Shown piece after piece: positions 30,957-41,138 of a stretch of 64,000 bases of DNA. Every line of letters starts with the position of its first letter. Within the stretch, counting starts at the first letter, position 1. The notes beneath the pieces are model-generated. The model made no database searches. It was not told the DNA's origin and saw only the letters and a list, made by a program, of their open reading frames with translations. The stretch covers positions 1,467,501-1,531,500 of the forward strand of contig LANB01000001.1 in the NCBI GenBank assembly GCA_000964245.1, in the 5' to 3' direction. The DNA comes from Cellvibrionaceae bacterium 1162T.S.0a.05 (GTDB lineage: Bacteria > Pseudomonadota > Gammaproteobacteria > Pseudomonadales > Cellvibrionaceae). Both the position numbers and the translations under genes were made by a program.

Positions 30957-31880
30957 ATGACTCTAACAGAACTACGCTACATCGTTACCCTCGCGCAGGA
31001 ACAACACTTTGGACGTGCCGCCGAACGTTGCCATGTCAGCCAACCCACACTGAGTATCGCTGTAAAGAAACTGGAAAAAGAACTCAATATTTCCATTTTT
31101 GAGCGCTCGAAAACCCAGGTTTACCCCACTCCCCTCGGAATGAAGGTGGTCGAGCAAGCACAACGTGTTCTCGAACAAGCGGCCGCCATCAAGGATATTG
31201 CCTCAGCCGGTAAAGACCAACTGGTCAGCCCCCTGCATATTGGCGCTATCTTTACTATTGGACCGTATCTCTTTCCCTACGTGATTCCACATATCCAGAG
31301 CCTCGCCGCTGATATGCCGCTCTACGTTGAGGAAACCTATACTGCGACCCTGCGCCGCCGAATCCGCCAGGGCGAGCTGGATGCAATCATTATTGCCTTG
31401 CCGTTTACCGAAGCCGATGTGGTCACCCAACCACTCTATGAAGAGCCCTTTGTCATTTTATTGGGTGAACAACACCCCCTCGCGAAAGAGGAAGCGATTC
31501 ATCCGGACCAACTGACGGATTGCAATGTGTTGCTACTCGGGGAAGGCCACTGCTTTCGCGATCAGGTGCTGGAAGCTTGCCCCAATTTAAAGCCCTCCAT
31601 TGATGACCCGCGCGGCTCGATTCGCACCGCGGCCGAAGGCAGTACGCTTGAAACCCTTAAATACATGGTGGCTTCGGGTCTGGGCATTACCATATTGCCC
31701 GCTTCAGCTGCGATGGCGGGCACCTGGTCCGCCAAAGCGCTGGTGACTCGCCCCTTTGTCGAACCCACACCCAAGCGGACTGTTGCCCTCGCATGGCGCG
31801 CTAGCTTTCCACGCTTGCAAGCCATTGATGTATTGCGTAAAGCCATTGAACAAAGTGAGTTAAGTAAGGGCCTTGGCTGA
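30957..31880 (+). CDS. oxyR: Hydrogen peroxide sensor OxyR (LysR family)
   Basis: 307 residues: LysR helix-turn-helix (TLAQEQHFGRAAERCHVSQP) and a substrate-like sensing domain. The redox pair is exactly at Cys199 and Cys208 (GHCFRDQVLEAC), the E. coli OxyR positions, so peroxide sensing by disulfide formation is well supported. It activates catalase/peroxiredoxin-type genes. It overlaps recG by 8 bases; the oxyR-recG pair is also conserved in Pseudomonas and marks the right edge of the accessory block. Confidence 0.97.
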   Translation: MTLTELRYIVTLAQEQHFGRAAERCHVSQPTLSIAVKKLEKELNISIFERSKTQVYPTPLGMKVVEQAQRVLEQAAAIKDIASAGKDQLVSPLHIGAIFTIGPYLFPYVIPHIQSLAADMPLYVEETYTATLRRRIRQGELDAIIIALPFTEADVVTQPLYEEPFVILLGEQHPLAKEEAIHPDQLTDCNVLLLGEGHCFRDQVLEACPNLKPSIDDPRGSIRTAAEGSTLETLKYMVASGLGITILPASAAMAGTWSAKALVTRPFVEPTPKRTVALAWRASFPRLQAIDVLRKAIEQSELSKGLG

Positions 31881-33945
31881 TACCAATCTGCCTTTAAATA
31901 AACTTAAAGGTGTTGGCGACAAGATGGCCGCCACACTGGCCAAACTCGGCTTGCACAATATTCAGGATTTATTGTTTCAGTTGCCCCGACAATATCTGGA
32001 TAAAACCCGATTAACACCCATTGGCAAATTGCGCCTTAACACGCACGCTGTTGTGCAGGGCAATATTTATAAAACCGAAATAAAATTTGGCCGCCGCCGC
32101 AGCCTCGCTGTCACGCTGGAAGATACAAGCGGGCGCATTGTTTTACGTTTTTTTCATTTCAGTAATGCGCAAAAAAACCGCCTGCAAGAAGGTGTTCTTT
32201 TGCGGTGTTACGGCGAAGCGCGTCTCGGCAGTAGCGGCCTCGAATTTTATCACCCCGAATACGAATTTCCCGATGAAGATCAAGCTGACAGCCTGGAGCA
32301 AACGCTGACACCAATTTACAGTTTGACCGAGGGCCTAAGTCAACTGCGCATGCAAAAACTCAGCGAACAGGCGCTCAGTTTTATCGATCGCTATCCACCT
32401 GAAGATTTTTTACCGGACGATATCAAAAAGAAATTTGGCAATGTCAATTTAACAGAGGCCATCAAGTTTCTTCACCGGCCCCCTGTTGATGCGCCAGTGC
32501 AACAGTTACTTGCAGGCCAACATCCTTTTCAACGCCGCCTCGCTTTCGAAGAACTGTTGGTCCATTTCCTGGCGCGTCAAAAAATGCGCGAAAGATCACG
32601 CAAGGAAGCCGCCGAGCCGATGAATATTGACCCCGCAATTAGCGCGCGTTTTCTCGAGCCATTTCCCTTTTCGCTTACCGGGGCACAGGCGCGTGTTTGC
32701 GCAGAGATATTTAAGGATCTGCAAAAAACCGCGCCGATGTTAAGAATGATACAGGGGGATGTCGGTGCTGGAAAAACCCTGGTCGCTGCTTTGGCGGCTT
32801 TGCATGTCGCCAACAATAACAAGCAGGTTGCCCTGGTTGCCCCCACAGAAATTTTGGCAGAACAACATTTTAAAAACTTTATTAGCTGGTTCGAGCCGCT
32901 TGGTATTTCTGTGTACTTGCTGGTGAGCAAGCTGAAAGCCGCACGCAAACGCGAGTCACTCGCCGCTATGGCAGACGGCACCGCCAATATTGTCGTCGGT
33001 ACACACGCCCTATTTCAGGAGCAGGTTACGTTTAATTCTCTCGGCCTGGTCATTATCGACGAGCAACACCGTTTCGGTGTTGAACAACGCAAAAGCTTGC
33101 GCGAAAAATCGCAAGACGAAAAAGTGCCCCACCAACTTATTATGACGGCCACACCCATTCCACGAACGTTAGCGATGACCACCTATTCCGAAATGGATTA
33201 TTCACTGCTTGACGAACTACCACCAGGACGAACGCCCATTGAAACCCTGGTGATTTCGCAACAACGCAGGCAGGAACTCATTGAACGTATTCGCGCGAAT
33301 TGCGCGGAAGGCAAACAGGCGTATTGGGTTTGCACTTTAATCGAAAACTCTGAAAGTTTGTCCGCTGCCAATGCTGAAGAAATTTGCGAACAACTTAAGG
33401 AAGCCTTGCCAGAATTAAAAATAGGCCTGGTTCACGGCAGACAAAAAGCCGACGAAAAAGATCAGCATATGCAAGCGTTTAAAAATGGCGAATTACACTT
33501 GCTTGTCGCAACAACCGTTATCGAAGTGGGAGTGGATGTTCCCAACGCCAGCTTGATGATTATTGAAAACCCCGAACGCCTGGGCCTGGCACAACTGCAT
33601 CAGTTGCGTGGCCGAGTGGGGCGTGGCAGTCAGGCCAGCTTTTGTGTTTTATTGTACGGCGACAAATTGAGTGAGCAAGCCAAACAGCGGTTAGCCGTAA
33701 TGCGTCAAACTTCTGACGGTTTTGTCATCGCAGAAAAAGATTTACAACTTCGTGGCCCCGGCGAGCTACTGGGAACACGACAAACCGGCGACATGCAATA
33801 CCTGCTCGCCGATCTCGAACGCGACGCCCCGCTCTTGCCGGAAGTGCATCGTTGCGGCAAAAAACTCCTGCAAACGCAACCTGACGCCGTCACGGCACTC
33901 CTCGACAGATGGCTAGGTAAAAATCAGGAATATGCGCGTGTTTAG
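31873..33945 (+). CDS. recG: ATP-dependent DNA helicase RecG
   Basis: 690 residues. N-terminal wedge domain ([18 protein letters not shown], an OB fold) and a superfamily 2 helicase core: Walker [13 protein letters not shown] box ([13 protein letters not shown]), [11 protein letters not shown], and motif [11 protein letters not shown]. It reverses stalled forks and processes R-loops and Holliday junctions. It starts with TTG at 31873, inside oxyR, preceded by [23 protein letters not shown] is the expected N-terminus. Confidence 0.97.
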   Translation: MADTNLPLNKLKGVGDKMAATLAKLGLHNIQDLLFQLPRQYLDKTRLTPIGKLRLNTHAVVQGNIYKTEIKFGRRRSLAVTLEDTSGRIVLRFFHFSNAQKNRLQEGVLLRCYGEARLGSSGLEFYHPEYEFPDEDQADSLEQTLTPIYSLTEGLSQLRMQKLSEQALSFIDRYPPEDFLPDDIKKKFGNVNLTEAIKFLHRPPVDAPVQQLLAGQHPFQRRLAFEELLVHFLARQKMRERSRKEAAEPMNIDPAISARFLEPFPFSLTGAQARVCAEIFKDLQKTAPMLRMIQGDVGAGKTLVAALAALHVANNNKQVALVAPTEILAEQHFKNFISWFEPLGISVYLLVSKLKAARKRESLAAMADGTANIVVGTHALFQEQVTFNSLGLVIIDEQHRFGVEQRKSLREKSQDEKVPHQLIMTATPIPRTLAMTTYSEMDYSLLDELPPGRTPIETLVISQQRRQELIERIRANCAEGKQAYWVCTLIENSESLSAANAEEICEQLKEALPELKIGLVHGRQKADEKDQHMQAFKNGELHLLVATTVIEVGVDVPNASLMIIENPERLGLAQLHQLRGRVGRGSQASFCVLLYGDKLSEQAKQRLAVMRQTSDGFVIAEKDLQLRGPGELLGTRQTGDMQYLLADLERDAPLLPEVHRCGKKLLQTQPDAVTALLDRWLGKNQEYARV

Positions 33946-34125
33946 GTCTATGCTCATAGGTAGAACGTGACTCTTTGGAGTTCTCTTTCCCAAAGATTGT
34001 TTTCAGTCCATTGAGCAAAGAAAACCCCCAACACTCCACGTTCTGAAAGAGTGTGACGCTCAAGACATTCAACGATACTTTCCGCGTCATCTGATCAAGA
34101 CCTATTTTGAGCCGAGGAGGCCTGT

Positions 34126-35484
34126 GTGAGTTTGCCAAGCAGTGTGCAAGCGGTATTGGACAATCAAAACGTGCAATACAATATCGCTGATTTCGACGAC
34201 CCCAACGATGAACACCATATCGTTCAGTCTACCTTGCTACAAGATGGCCAGGGGAAAGCGCAAATACTTTTTCCTGTAGGAAAATTAATTGATATTGATT
34301 CACTCTTTCGCACTTTTGGTCGCAGTTTTGAAGGCGTTTCTAACTCAGAAATGCATGAGCTTGTTGCGCAACAAAATCTACGCTGCCTGCCTGCCATTCC
34401 TGGTTGGAATAAAATGGCCTCTTACATTGATGAAAGTTTGTTGCAGGCGGAAAAACTTTGGTTACAAGCCGGCGATACTGAACGTTATCTGGTACTTCGC
34501 AATCGTGATTTTCGTGAACTTTGTAATCACATGTATGTGGGCAGTTTTGCGGTTGATGTCGAGCCAGTATCGAGTGATACCCACGCAGATGAAAACCGGA
34601 TTCTTGATTCTGTAAAACGTTTTACACAACTGCGAATAAAACAACGTTTGGAAGAAACACTGGAGTTACCTCCGCTGCCAGAGACGGCTCAAAAAATTAT
34701 TAAACTGCGCGCTGACCCCGACGCCGATATCAGCGATCTCACCAATATTGTTGAGATCGACCCCAGTCTCGCAGCACAAGTTATTTCCTGGGCTTCCTCA
34801 CCCTACTATTCAGCACCTGGAAAAATAAAATCTGTGCACGACGCGATTGTGCGTGTGCTCGGTTTTGATATGGTCCTGAACCTGGCTCTCGGTTTGGCCC
34901 TCGGCAAAACCCTGTCAACCACGCGCTTTAACCCCATGCAAATCCAGGCCTATTGGCGTGAAGCGGTTTACACGGCTGCGACAGTGGAATGTCTTGTCAC
35001 CAATATAGAGCGCAGTAAACGCCCCGGTTTTGGTATGGCCTACCTCAGCGGTTTATTGCACAATTTTGGAACACTGGTCATGGCCGAAGTATTCCCGCCT
35101 TACTTCAACAATATCAATCGCTTGCGTGCGGCAAACAGCCATTTACCACCTGAAGCGTCCGAACAACATTTGTTGAGTGTGAGCAGCAATCAAATCGCCG
35201 CTTGGTTATTAACCAACTGGAATATGCCTGAGGAAGTCGTATCCGCCATTCGCAATCAAAACAATCCCTGGTTTGACGGTGAAAACAAGGTCTATGCGAA
35301 TCTTAATTTTGTTGCCAGAAATTTATTGGCCGAACGCGGATTCGGCTCAACGCAAGCGCTGAAAATTCCCGAAAAAATCTTTGAAGACTTGCACCTGGAT
35401 TTAGACACTGCAAACAATTCTGTCGACAGTATTCTTGAATCCGGCGATGACCTGGACGCCATTGCCGAACAATTACGCGGATAA
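34126..35484 (+). CDS. YbaK-like deacylase / HDOD two-domain protein
   Basis: 452 residues with a GTG start after GAGGAGG. The N-terminal part (about 5-145: SSVQAVLDNQNVQYNIADF ... LPVGKLIDIDSLFRTFGR-like) resembles the YbaK/ProX editing fold. An HDOD domain (about 185-400) carries LPPLPETAQKIIKLRADPDADISDLTNIVE and VISWASSPYYSAPGKIKSVHDAIVRVLG. HDOD proteins act in signalling without HD catalysis; such two-domain proteins are common near recG in marine gammaproteobacteria as far as I recall. Target unknown. Confidence 0.82.
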   Translation: MSLPSSVQAVLDNQNVQYNIADFDDPNDEHHIVQSTLLQDGQGKAQILFPVGKLIDIDSLFRTFGRSFEGVSNSEMHELVAQQNLRCLPAIPGWNKMASYIDESLLQAEKLWLQAGDTERYLVLRNRDFRELCNHMYVGSFAVDVEPVSSDTHADENRILDSVKRFTQLRIKQRLEETLELPPLPETAQKIIKLRADPDADISDLTNIVEIDPSLAAQVISWASSPYYSAPGKIKSVHDAIVRVLGFDMVLNLALGLALGKTLSTTRFNPMQIQAYWREAVYTAATVECLVTNIERSKRPGFGMAYLSGLLHNFGTLVMAEVFPPYFNNINRLRAANSHLPPEASEQHLLSVSSNQIAAWLLTNWNMPEEVVSAIRNQNNPWFDGENKVYANLNFVARNLLAERGFGSTQALKIPEKIFEDLHLDLDTANNSVDSILESGDDLDAIAEQLRG

Positions 35485-35669
35485 GGACAGTTTTTCCAGC
35501 GATTTGCCCCATAAAGACATTGTTCCCTCCTTTAAGCAAGGGCTAATATGGCCCATCGCTTTGCCTGATAATCCAGCAGGCCGATCGGATCTTCGGCCCA
35601 AGAACTGAGGCACAAAAAGTAGGCAAGGCTCTCACCTCAACTTTCCACCAGGATCACGGAGTTTGAACC

Positions 35670-38012
35670 ATGTCGAAATACAAGTTTTTTTCTATTTTCG
35701 CTGCGCTGACTTTGTGTCAGTTTTCTTTTGCAGCACCTGCGCCTCACGGCCATGGCAGCCCTTTTGATTTAGCCATTGCCAATGAGGACAAATTGATCGC
35801 GATGTTAAAAAGTAAGGGCACCATTCCTGCAAACGCCTCTTTAAGAGAAGCCGAAGATGCCTTGCGGGCCATTCTGCACGAACGCCAACTTGCCGCTCTC
35901 GCGTTAAACAGCGAAGCATCTGAAAGCCCTTTGGGTGAGCATGCCAGCATGTCTTACGCAAAAGGCTTTCATGCGCCCCCCTGGGCACACCGCGGTAAAG
36001 GCAAGCACCACGGTTGGGGTTATCGACCCGCGCCGGTTGAAGAAGAAGCATACGAAGGTGAAGTGTTTACCGCTCGTGTTCTTACCCTTCTGATCGAGTT
36101 CCCTGATTATCCCCATAATTCCATCGACCCGTCGGAAACCGATAATTTTTACCCCGACTACAACCTCGAACACTATGAGCAAGTAATGTTCAAGGAAGGC
36201 GGCTACGCGGGTCCTAACGGCGAAGACCTGATCACTGTTGTCGATTACTACCTCGCACAGTCAGGTGGCAGCTATCGTTTTGAGGGCCAAATCGCCGGCT
36301 GGTACATGGCCAGTCAACCCGCAGCTTATTATGGTGCGAGTGGTGTTGGCGGAACCGGGAATGACGCCGACCCACGCTCCCTGGTTGCCGAAGCACTGTT
36401 AGCTGCAGAAGCAGATCCGGCGGTTAACCTTGCCGACTTCGATATCGAAGATCGCTACGATCTCGATGGCGACGGCGATTACTATGAGCCCGACGGCCTC
36501 GTTGACCATGTGCAGATTGTGCATTCAGGTTTGGGTGAAGAAGTCGGCGGCGGCTCGCTTGGCAGCGATGCAATATGGTCACACCGCTGGAATCTTGGTG
36601 GTGTATTGACCTTCCCCTCCGTGCCCGCCGAAGCGGATTACTGGGGCGGCATCATGGGCGCTTACGACTACACCATCCAACCCATTGACGCAGGCGTAGG
36701 GGTCATCGCCCATGAATACGCACACGATCTGGGCCTGCCAGATGAATACGATACGCTCTACAGCGGTCGTGGCGAGCCGGTATCCTTCTGGTCAATTATG
36801 GCGAGCGGCACCTATGCTGGCCGTATTGTCGGTTCTGAACCGACGGGCTTCAGCCCCTGGGCGAAGGAATTCCTTCAAAACTCGCTCGGTGGGAACTGGC
36901 TGACAGGTGAAACCGTGCATGTTGATGACCTCAATCGTCGCGGTGACTACTTCCTGCTCGACCAGGCCTCATCCAAAGGCACCAATAACGATGTCATTCG
37001 CGTTGATCTCCCCGATAAACAAACCGTGCTTGTCGAACCCGTCAGTGGTTCAACTGTTTATTTCAGCGGCTCCGGGGACGACCTGGCAAACTTTATGGTC
37101 ACTTATCTGGATTTAAGCACGGCAACAAGTGCCAACCTGAGCTTCCAGGCCGCCTACGATATCGAACAGGATTGGGACTACGCCTATGTGTTGGTTGACG
37201 GTGTGCCGATTAGGGGCAACATCACCACCAACGACGATCCCTATGGCAGCAACCTTGGTAATGGTATTACCGGTGCTTCCAATGGTTGGGTAACGGCTGA
37301 TTTCGATCTCAGTCCTTATGTGGGTGGCGAAATTCAGTTGGTGATCTACTACCTGACGGATGCCTTTGTGACCAACCCAGGCATGTATGTTGACGATATC
37401 AGCATCAGCGTAGACGGGGCCGTGGTCCTCTTCGACGACGCCGAAGGCGAACCACAATTTGCCTTGAGCGGCTTCACCCAGGACCCTGGTTATATGTACA
37501 CACCCCATTATTATTTGATGGAGTGGAGAACGCACACGGGCACTGACATTGGCCTGAAATATGTGCCTGTTGGCGAACAACGCATGGAATACAACACCGG
37601 CCTCCTGGTGTGGTATGTGGATGATTTCTTCACCGAAAACTGGGTTGGCTTACACCCTGGCGAGGGCTTTGTCGGTGTCGTCGATGCCGATCAAAAAACC
37701 CTGATCTGGAGTGATGGCACCGTGGCTTCCACGCGTTATCAAATTCACGATGCCGCCTTCAGCCGTCGCCCTTCCAGCTTCCTGAGCTTGACGATTAATG
37801 ATCTGGAACTCGGCGAGATTGACCTGATGGATTACTTCATCTGGCCCATCCACAAGTTCAAGGACTACCGCGACTACAGCACCCCGGAACAACCTGACTC
37901 CGGTCGCCTGTTAACGCCTTACGGCCTCAAGGCCGAAGTGGTGTCTGACAGTTGGGATGGCTCAGTCGGAAAAATTAAATTGAGCAAGAAACGCTGGAAG
38001 CAAAAGTGGTAA
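35670..38012 (+). CDS. Secreted M6-family metalloprotease (immune inhibitor A-like)
   Basis: 780 residues. Signal peptide at 1-21 (FAALTLCQFSFAAP). Propeptide-like helical region to about 130, then the M6 catalytic domain with zinc motif HEYAHDLGLPDEYD starting at His348 and a downstream SFWSIMASGTY (Met-turn). The C-terminal half (about 470-600) has a carbohydrate-binding or MAM-like jelly roll (SANLSFQAAYDIEQDWDYAYV, MYVDDISI) and a final region. Acidic Asp-rich loops (DLDGDGDYYEPD) may bind calcium. Secreted protease for external proteins. Terminator follows. Confidence 0.9.
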   Translation: MSKYKFFSIFAALTLCQFSFAAPAPHGHGSPFDLAIANEDKLIAMLKSKGTIPANASLREAEDALRAILHERQLAALALNSEASESPLGEHASMSYAKGFHAPPWAHRGKGKHHGWGYRPAPVEEEAYEGEVFTARVLTLLIEFPDYPHNSIDPSETDNFYPDYNLEHYEQVMFKEGGYAGPNGEDLITVVDYYLAQSGGSYRFEGQIAGWYMASQPAAYYGASGVGGTGNDADPRSLVAEALLAAEADPAVNLADFDIEDRYDLDGDGDYYEPDGLVDHVQIVHSGLGEEVGGGSLGSDAIWSHRWNLGGVLTFPSVPAEADYWGGIMGAYDYTIQPIDAGVGVIAHEYAHDLGLPDEYDTLYSGRGEPVSFWSIMASGTYAGRIVGSEPTGFSPWAKEFLQNSLGGNWLTGETVHVDDLNRRGDYFLLDQASSKGTNNDVIRVDLPDKQTVLVEPVSGSTVYFSGSGDDLANFMVTYLDLSTATSANLSFQAAYDIEQDWDYAYVLVDGVPIRGNITTNDDPYGSNLGNGITGASNGWVTADFDLSPYVGGEIQLVIYYLTDAFVTNPGMYVDDISISVDGAVVLFDDAEGEPQFALSGFTQDPGYMYTPHYYLMEWRTHTGTDIGLKYVPVGEQRMEYNTGLLVWYVDDFFTENWVGLHPGEGFVGVVDADQKTLIWSDGTVASTRYQIHDAAFSRRPSSFLSLTINDLELGEIDLMDYFIWPIHKFKDYRDYSTPEQPDSGRLLTPYGLKAEVVSDSWDGSVGKIKLSKKRWKQKW

Positions 38013-38045
38013 GGACCTTAAGTTTTTAATACAAGCAACTAAAAA

Positions 38046-38071
38046 AACCGGGCTCATAGGCCCGGTTTTTT
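38046..38071 (+). terminator. Terminator after the M6 protease gene
   Basis: AACCGGGC (38046-38053) and GCCCGGTT (38060-38067) with a 6-base loop and a T-run. It starts 34 bases after the stop. Confidence 0.92.
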
Positions 38072-38160
38072 CTTCTTCAATAAGTTAAAGCCTTGGTTGA
38101 CCCTCGATAAAAAGCATGTCATGGTTTGGCGGTAAAAAATACTAAGAAGATCAAACACGG

Positions 38161-39546
38161 ATGATTATTGTTCCTGTAGAGAAAAAATTCGATTGGCGGC
38201 ACACGCCACTGGTATTGTTTTTCCTCGTCATTATCAATGTTCTGGTGTTCTTCTACTTTCAATCCAATGACGGCGAAAAATACTATCAGGCACTCGAGAT
38301 TTATTATGAACATGACCTGATAGAAGACGACTGGCCGAGGTACGAAGACTGGCTGACTCAGCGTCATCGTACTGAAGAGCTTACCGAACTGCGTACGCTC
38401 TACGAAGAAGGTTATCACGACGAACTTGCTGTTCGTATCCTGATGAATCAGGAGTACAGCCGATGGTTAACGGAGCAACCCAAACCACAGAGGGTAACTG
38501 TCGATGATTTTCTTGATGAAGGCTTTGAAGAGCGCTATCAAGCTCGCAAACAAGCACAGGACCTAATCGATAGCACCAGCGCCATTGCCCACGGCCTGAC
38601 GGCAAACAATCTCAAAATTTCTGCTCTAATCACTCACCAGTTTTTACACGGCGATATTTTCCATTTATTAGGAAACTTATTCTTTTTGGTCATTTGTGGC
38701 TTTGCCGTTGAAGCGGCGCTCGGCCACCTCCGGTTTACACTTTTTTATTTAACGTGTGGTATCGGTGCGGGCCTTGCTCAAGCCGCAATGGATTGGCAAA
38801 GTTCAACACCGCTTATTGGTGCTTCAGGTGCCATTTCAGGCGTTATGGCTATGTACCTTGGTGTTTTCAGGTTGAAGAAAATTGAGTTTTTTTATTGGTT
38901 CTTCTTCTTCGTAGGTTATTTTCGTGCACCCGCTTTACTGATTTTACCTCTTTATATTGGCAACGAACTCTATCAATACTATAGCAGCCCCGATTCCAAT
39001 GTTGCCTTTATGGCTCACGCGGGCGGTTTCGTAACTGGTGCCGCATTAATGCTTGGCGTTGTTTTAATACGCCCCAACCTATTGAATCGCGAGTACGTTG
39101 AAGAAGATCAAGGCATTGATCCAGGGCAGGAACAGCTCGCAAAAGTGTATAACGCAATTGAAAATTTTAATTTCAAGCTTGCCAATGAAGAATTAAGCCG
39201 AATCATTCAACGTGAGGGCCTCAGCTTTGAACTCGCCGTACTACGATTAAATATATTTAAACTCGCCGGCAGTCAACAAGTTAATAAATGTGCGCTCGAA
39301 ATATTTAAAATGAAGACTAGCGATACCTTTGAGCTCGCCAAGCTGGAAGAACTTTGGCAGCAATATCAAAGTGTCGAAAAGCACATGAGTTCGGATGAAC
39401 GCCTCTCGTTGGCAATGCAATTGGTCGATCTCCCGACACCCTTAATAGCAAAAAATATTTTTGAAACACTTAAAAACGAAGGCCTGAAAAACAATGACAT
39501 GGATGTACTTGCAATGAAAATAAAAAATGCCATGCAGGCACCATAA
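38161..39546 (+). CDS. Rhomboid-family intramembrane serine protease with long flanking regions
   Basis: 461 residues. One N-terminal membrane helix (about 15-35), a long charged insert (about 38-150), then the rhomboid core with catalytic Ser222 in IGASGAISGVM and His286 in MAHAGGFVTG. The loop HQFLHGDIFHLLGNLFFL carries the conserved His-Asn. The C-terminal 150 residues are helical and soluble. The core is intact, so an active protease is expected. First of a three-gene unit, 11 bases before the zinc-finger gene. Substrate unknown. Confidence 0.9.
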   Translation: MIIVPVEKKFDWRHTPLVLFFLVIINVLVFFYFQSNDGEKYYQALEIYYEHDLIEDDWPRYEDWLTQRHRTEELTELRTLYEEGYHDELAVRILMNQEYSRWLTEQPKPQRVTVDDFLDEGFEERYQARKQAQDLIDSTSAIAHGLTANNLKISALITHQFLHGDIFHLLGNLFFLVICGFAVEAALGHLRFTLFYLTCGIGAGLAQAAMDWQSSTPLIGASGAISGVMAMYLGVFRLKKIEFFYWFFFFVGYFRAPALLILPLYIGNELYQYYSSPDSNVAFMAHAGGFVTGAALMLGVVLIRPNLLNREYVEEDQGIDPGQEQLAKVYNAIENFNFKLANEELSRIIQREGLSFELAVLRLNIFKLAGSQQVNKCALEIFKMKTSDTFELAKLEELWQQYQSVEKHMSSDERLSLAMQLVDLPTPLIAKNIFETLKNEGLKNNDMDVLAMKIKNAMQAP

Positions 39547-39557
39547 GGATTGTAATC

Positions 39558-41138
39558 ATGAGCTTTTGTAAGTATCACCCCCTCGACGCTGCTCAGTACC
39601 TCTGCCCGCAATGTAATACGTCGCTTTGCTCAACGTGTATTGATGAAGGGGATCGAGGAGACAAACTCAATTGTGTTCTTTGCGATTACGAGCTTGAAGT
39701 TCAGGCCTTGGGTGATGGCGTGGGCACGCCATTCTGGCGCCGACTGCAGGAAAGTTTTCGTTACCCCTTGAATTGGAATAGTGGAATTTTAATTGCGGCC
39801 TTCGCATTGATTTCCACAGTCATTGGTCACATTCCAATTTTCTTTATCGCTACAATTGTTCTTTATCTTTCGATGTTAGGCGGGATGTTGAAATATTGTT
39901 TTGCCTGCCTCGAACATACCTCAATGGGTGAAATGGACCCCCCAGATATCACCGAAGCATACGGAGGTGGGCTCGGCACCATCGGCGCCATATTGGTGAT
40001 GATAATTTTTATGGTCGGTGTCGTATTATTTGTCGAACGTATTGCCGGTGGCGCAACCGCAAGTTTAGCCGCGGTAATTATGATCATGGGTTTTCCTGCC
40101 ATGCTTATCAACTACGCCACATCGGGCAGCCTGAATTCCGCGATTAATCTCGGCAATATGTTTCGCTTGATCACTACAATTGGTCCCCCTTATGGATTGA
40201 TCATTGCGTTTGTTATGATCATGACGTCATCGGTCGCGGTCTTACATGAAATTGTTGGCGATCACCTTCCTTTTTTATCTTCATTTTTAAAATATGCCAT
40301 CACCTGGTACTACATGATCGTCACTTTCCACATCATGGGGTACATGATTTATCAATACCAGGCACGACTCGGTTTCGTTGCCCAAAGCAGTCAGGATCAC
40401 CAGGAAGCGCGCAGTGATCTTGAACGTACCCTTGCCATGATCAATGTCTACCTGAAAGAAGGCCAGAAAGAAAAAGCCAGTCGCTTGTTTAAAGGCGCAG
40501 TGACCCAATACCCTCAGGATACTGCGCTCAATCAGCGTTATTTTGATTTTCTTGTTAAAACCCGCCAGGGTGACGCTCTGGCACCATTTGCGGAACACTA
40601 TTTAAAGCAACAATTGAATTTAAAACGTTACGACAAAATGGGGGCATTGTATAAACAGGTTCTCAGTCTTTGCCCCGCTTACAAACCGGAAGATCCGGCC
40701 TTGCGGCTCTATATTGCTCGTGCAAGCTTAAAAAGTGGTGACTCGCAAGTTGCAGCGAGACTGCTTAGCGGCCTCCATAAATCACACCCTGATTTTTCCC
40801 AACTTGTTGAAGCTTACGAAGTGCTACACGAAGCGCTGCTGCATATTCCGGAACTCAGTGCACAAGCACCCAAATGTGAAGCCTTGCTACGCAGTTTACG
40901 CGCTCGTCAAATCAATCGTCCGGCAGCGAGGAATGGTAAGGCACAGTTTGGCGCCAGCGACTTAAGCGCGAATACCGTTTCCAATACGAACAAGGCGAAT
41001 GAAAGTAACACTGAAAACAAAGCCAAAGATTCCCTTGCGCCACTCGAGTTTGAACAAGGCGGAACGAGCGAGACAAAACAATTAGAAAATAAGGATGACG
41101 AGCCTAAGGATTTGCCTCCCATTGAGTTTAAGCCATGA
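39558..41138 (+). CDS. Zinc-finger / membrane / TPR-like protein
   Basis: 526 residues. An N-terminal B-box-like zinc finger has four ligand pairs: C4-H7, C16-C19, C24-C27, C39-C42. About five or six membrane segments follow (about 75-275: GILIAAFALISTVIGHIPIFF, GAILVMIIFMVGVVLFV, AAVIMIMGFPAMLINY, IIAFVMIMTSSVAVL, WYYMIVTFHIMGYMIY). A soluble helical region (about 285-445) has a TPR-like pattern, and the last 75 residues are polar and low-complexity. Overlaps the methyltransferase gene by four bases (ATGA). Not recognised as a named family; its link to the rhomboid gene suggests a membrane quality-control pair, which is inference. Confidence 0.72.
   Translation: MSFCKYHPLDAAQYLCPQCNTSLCSTCIDEGDRGDKLNCVLCDYELEVQALGDGVGTPFWRRLQESFRYPLNWNSGILIAAFALISTVIGHIPIFFIATIVLYLSMLGGMLKYCFACLEHTSMGEMDPPDITEAYGGGLGTIGAILVMIIFMVGVVLFVERIAGGATASLAAVIMIMGFPAMLINYATSGSLNSAINLGNMFRLITTIGPPYGLIIAFVMIMTSSVAVLHEIVGDHLPFLSSFLKYAITWYYMIVTFHIMGYMIYQYQARLGFVAQSSQDHQEARSDLERTLAMINVYLKEGQKEKASRLFKGAVTQYPQDTALNQRYFDFLVKTRQGDALAPFAEHYLKQQLNLKRYDKMGALYKQVLSLCPAYKPEDPALRLYIARASLKSGDSQVAARLLSGLHKSHPDFSQLVEAYEVLHEALLHIPELSAQAPKCEALLRSLRARQINRPAARNGKAQFGASDLSANTVSNTNKANESNTENKAKDSLAPLEFEQGGTSETKQLENKDDEPKDLPPIEFKP

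Noticed and set aside
33890-34138. 82-codon minus-strand frame over the recG-HDOD spacer
   Set aside because: It covers the end of recG antisense and a structured spacer; composition unlike a protein.
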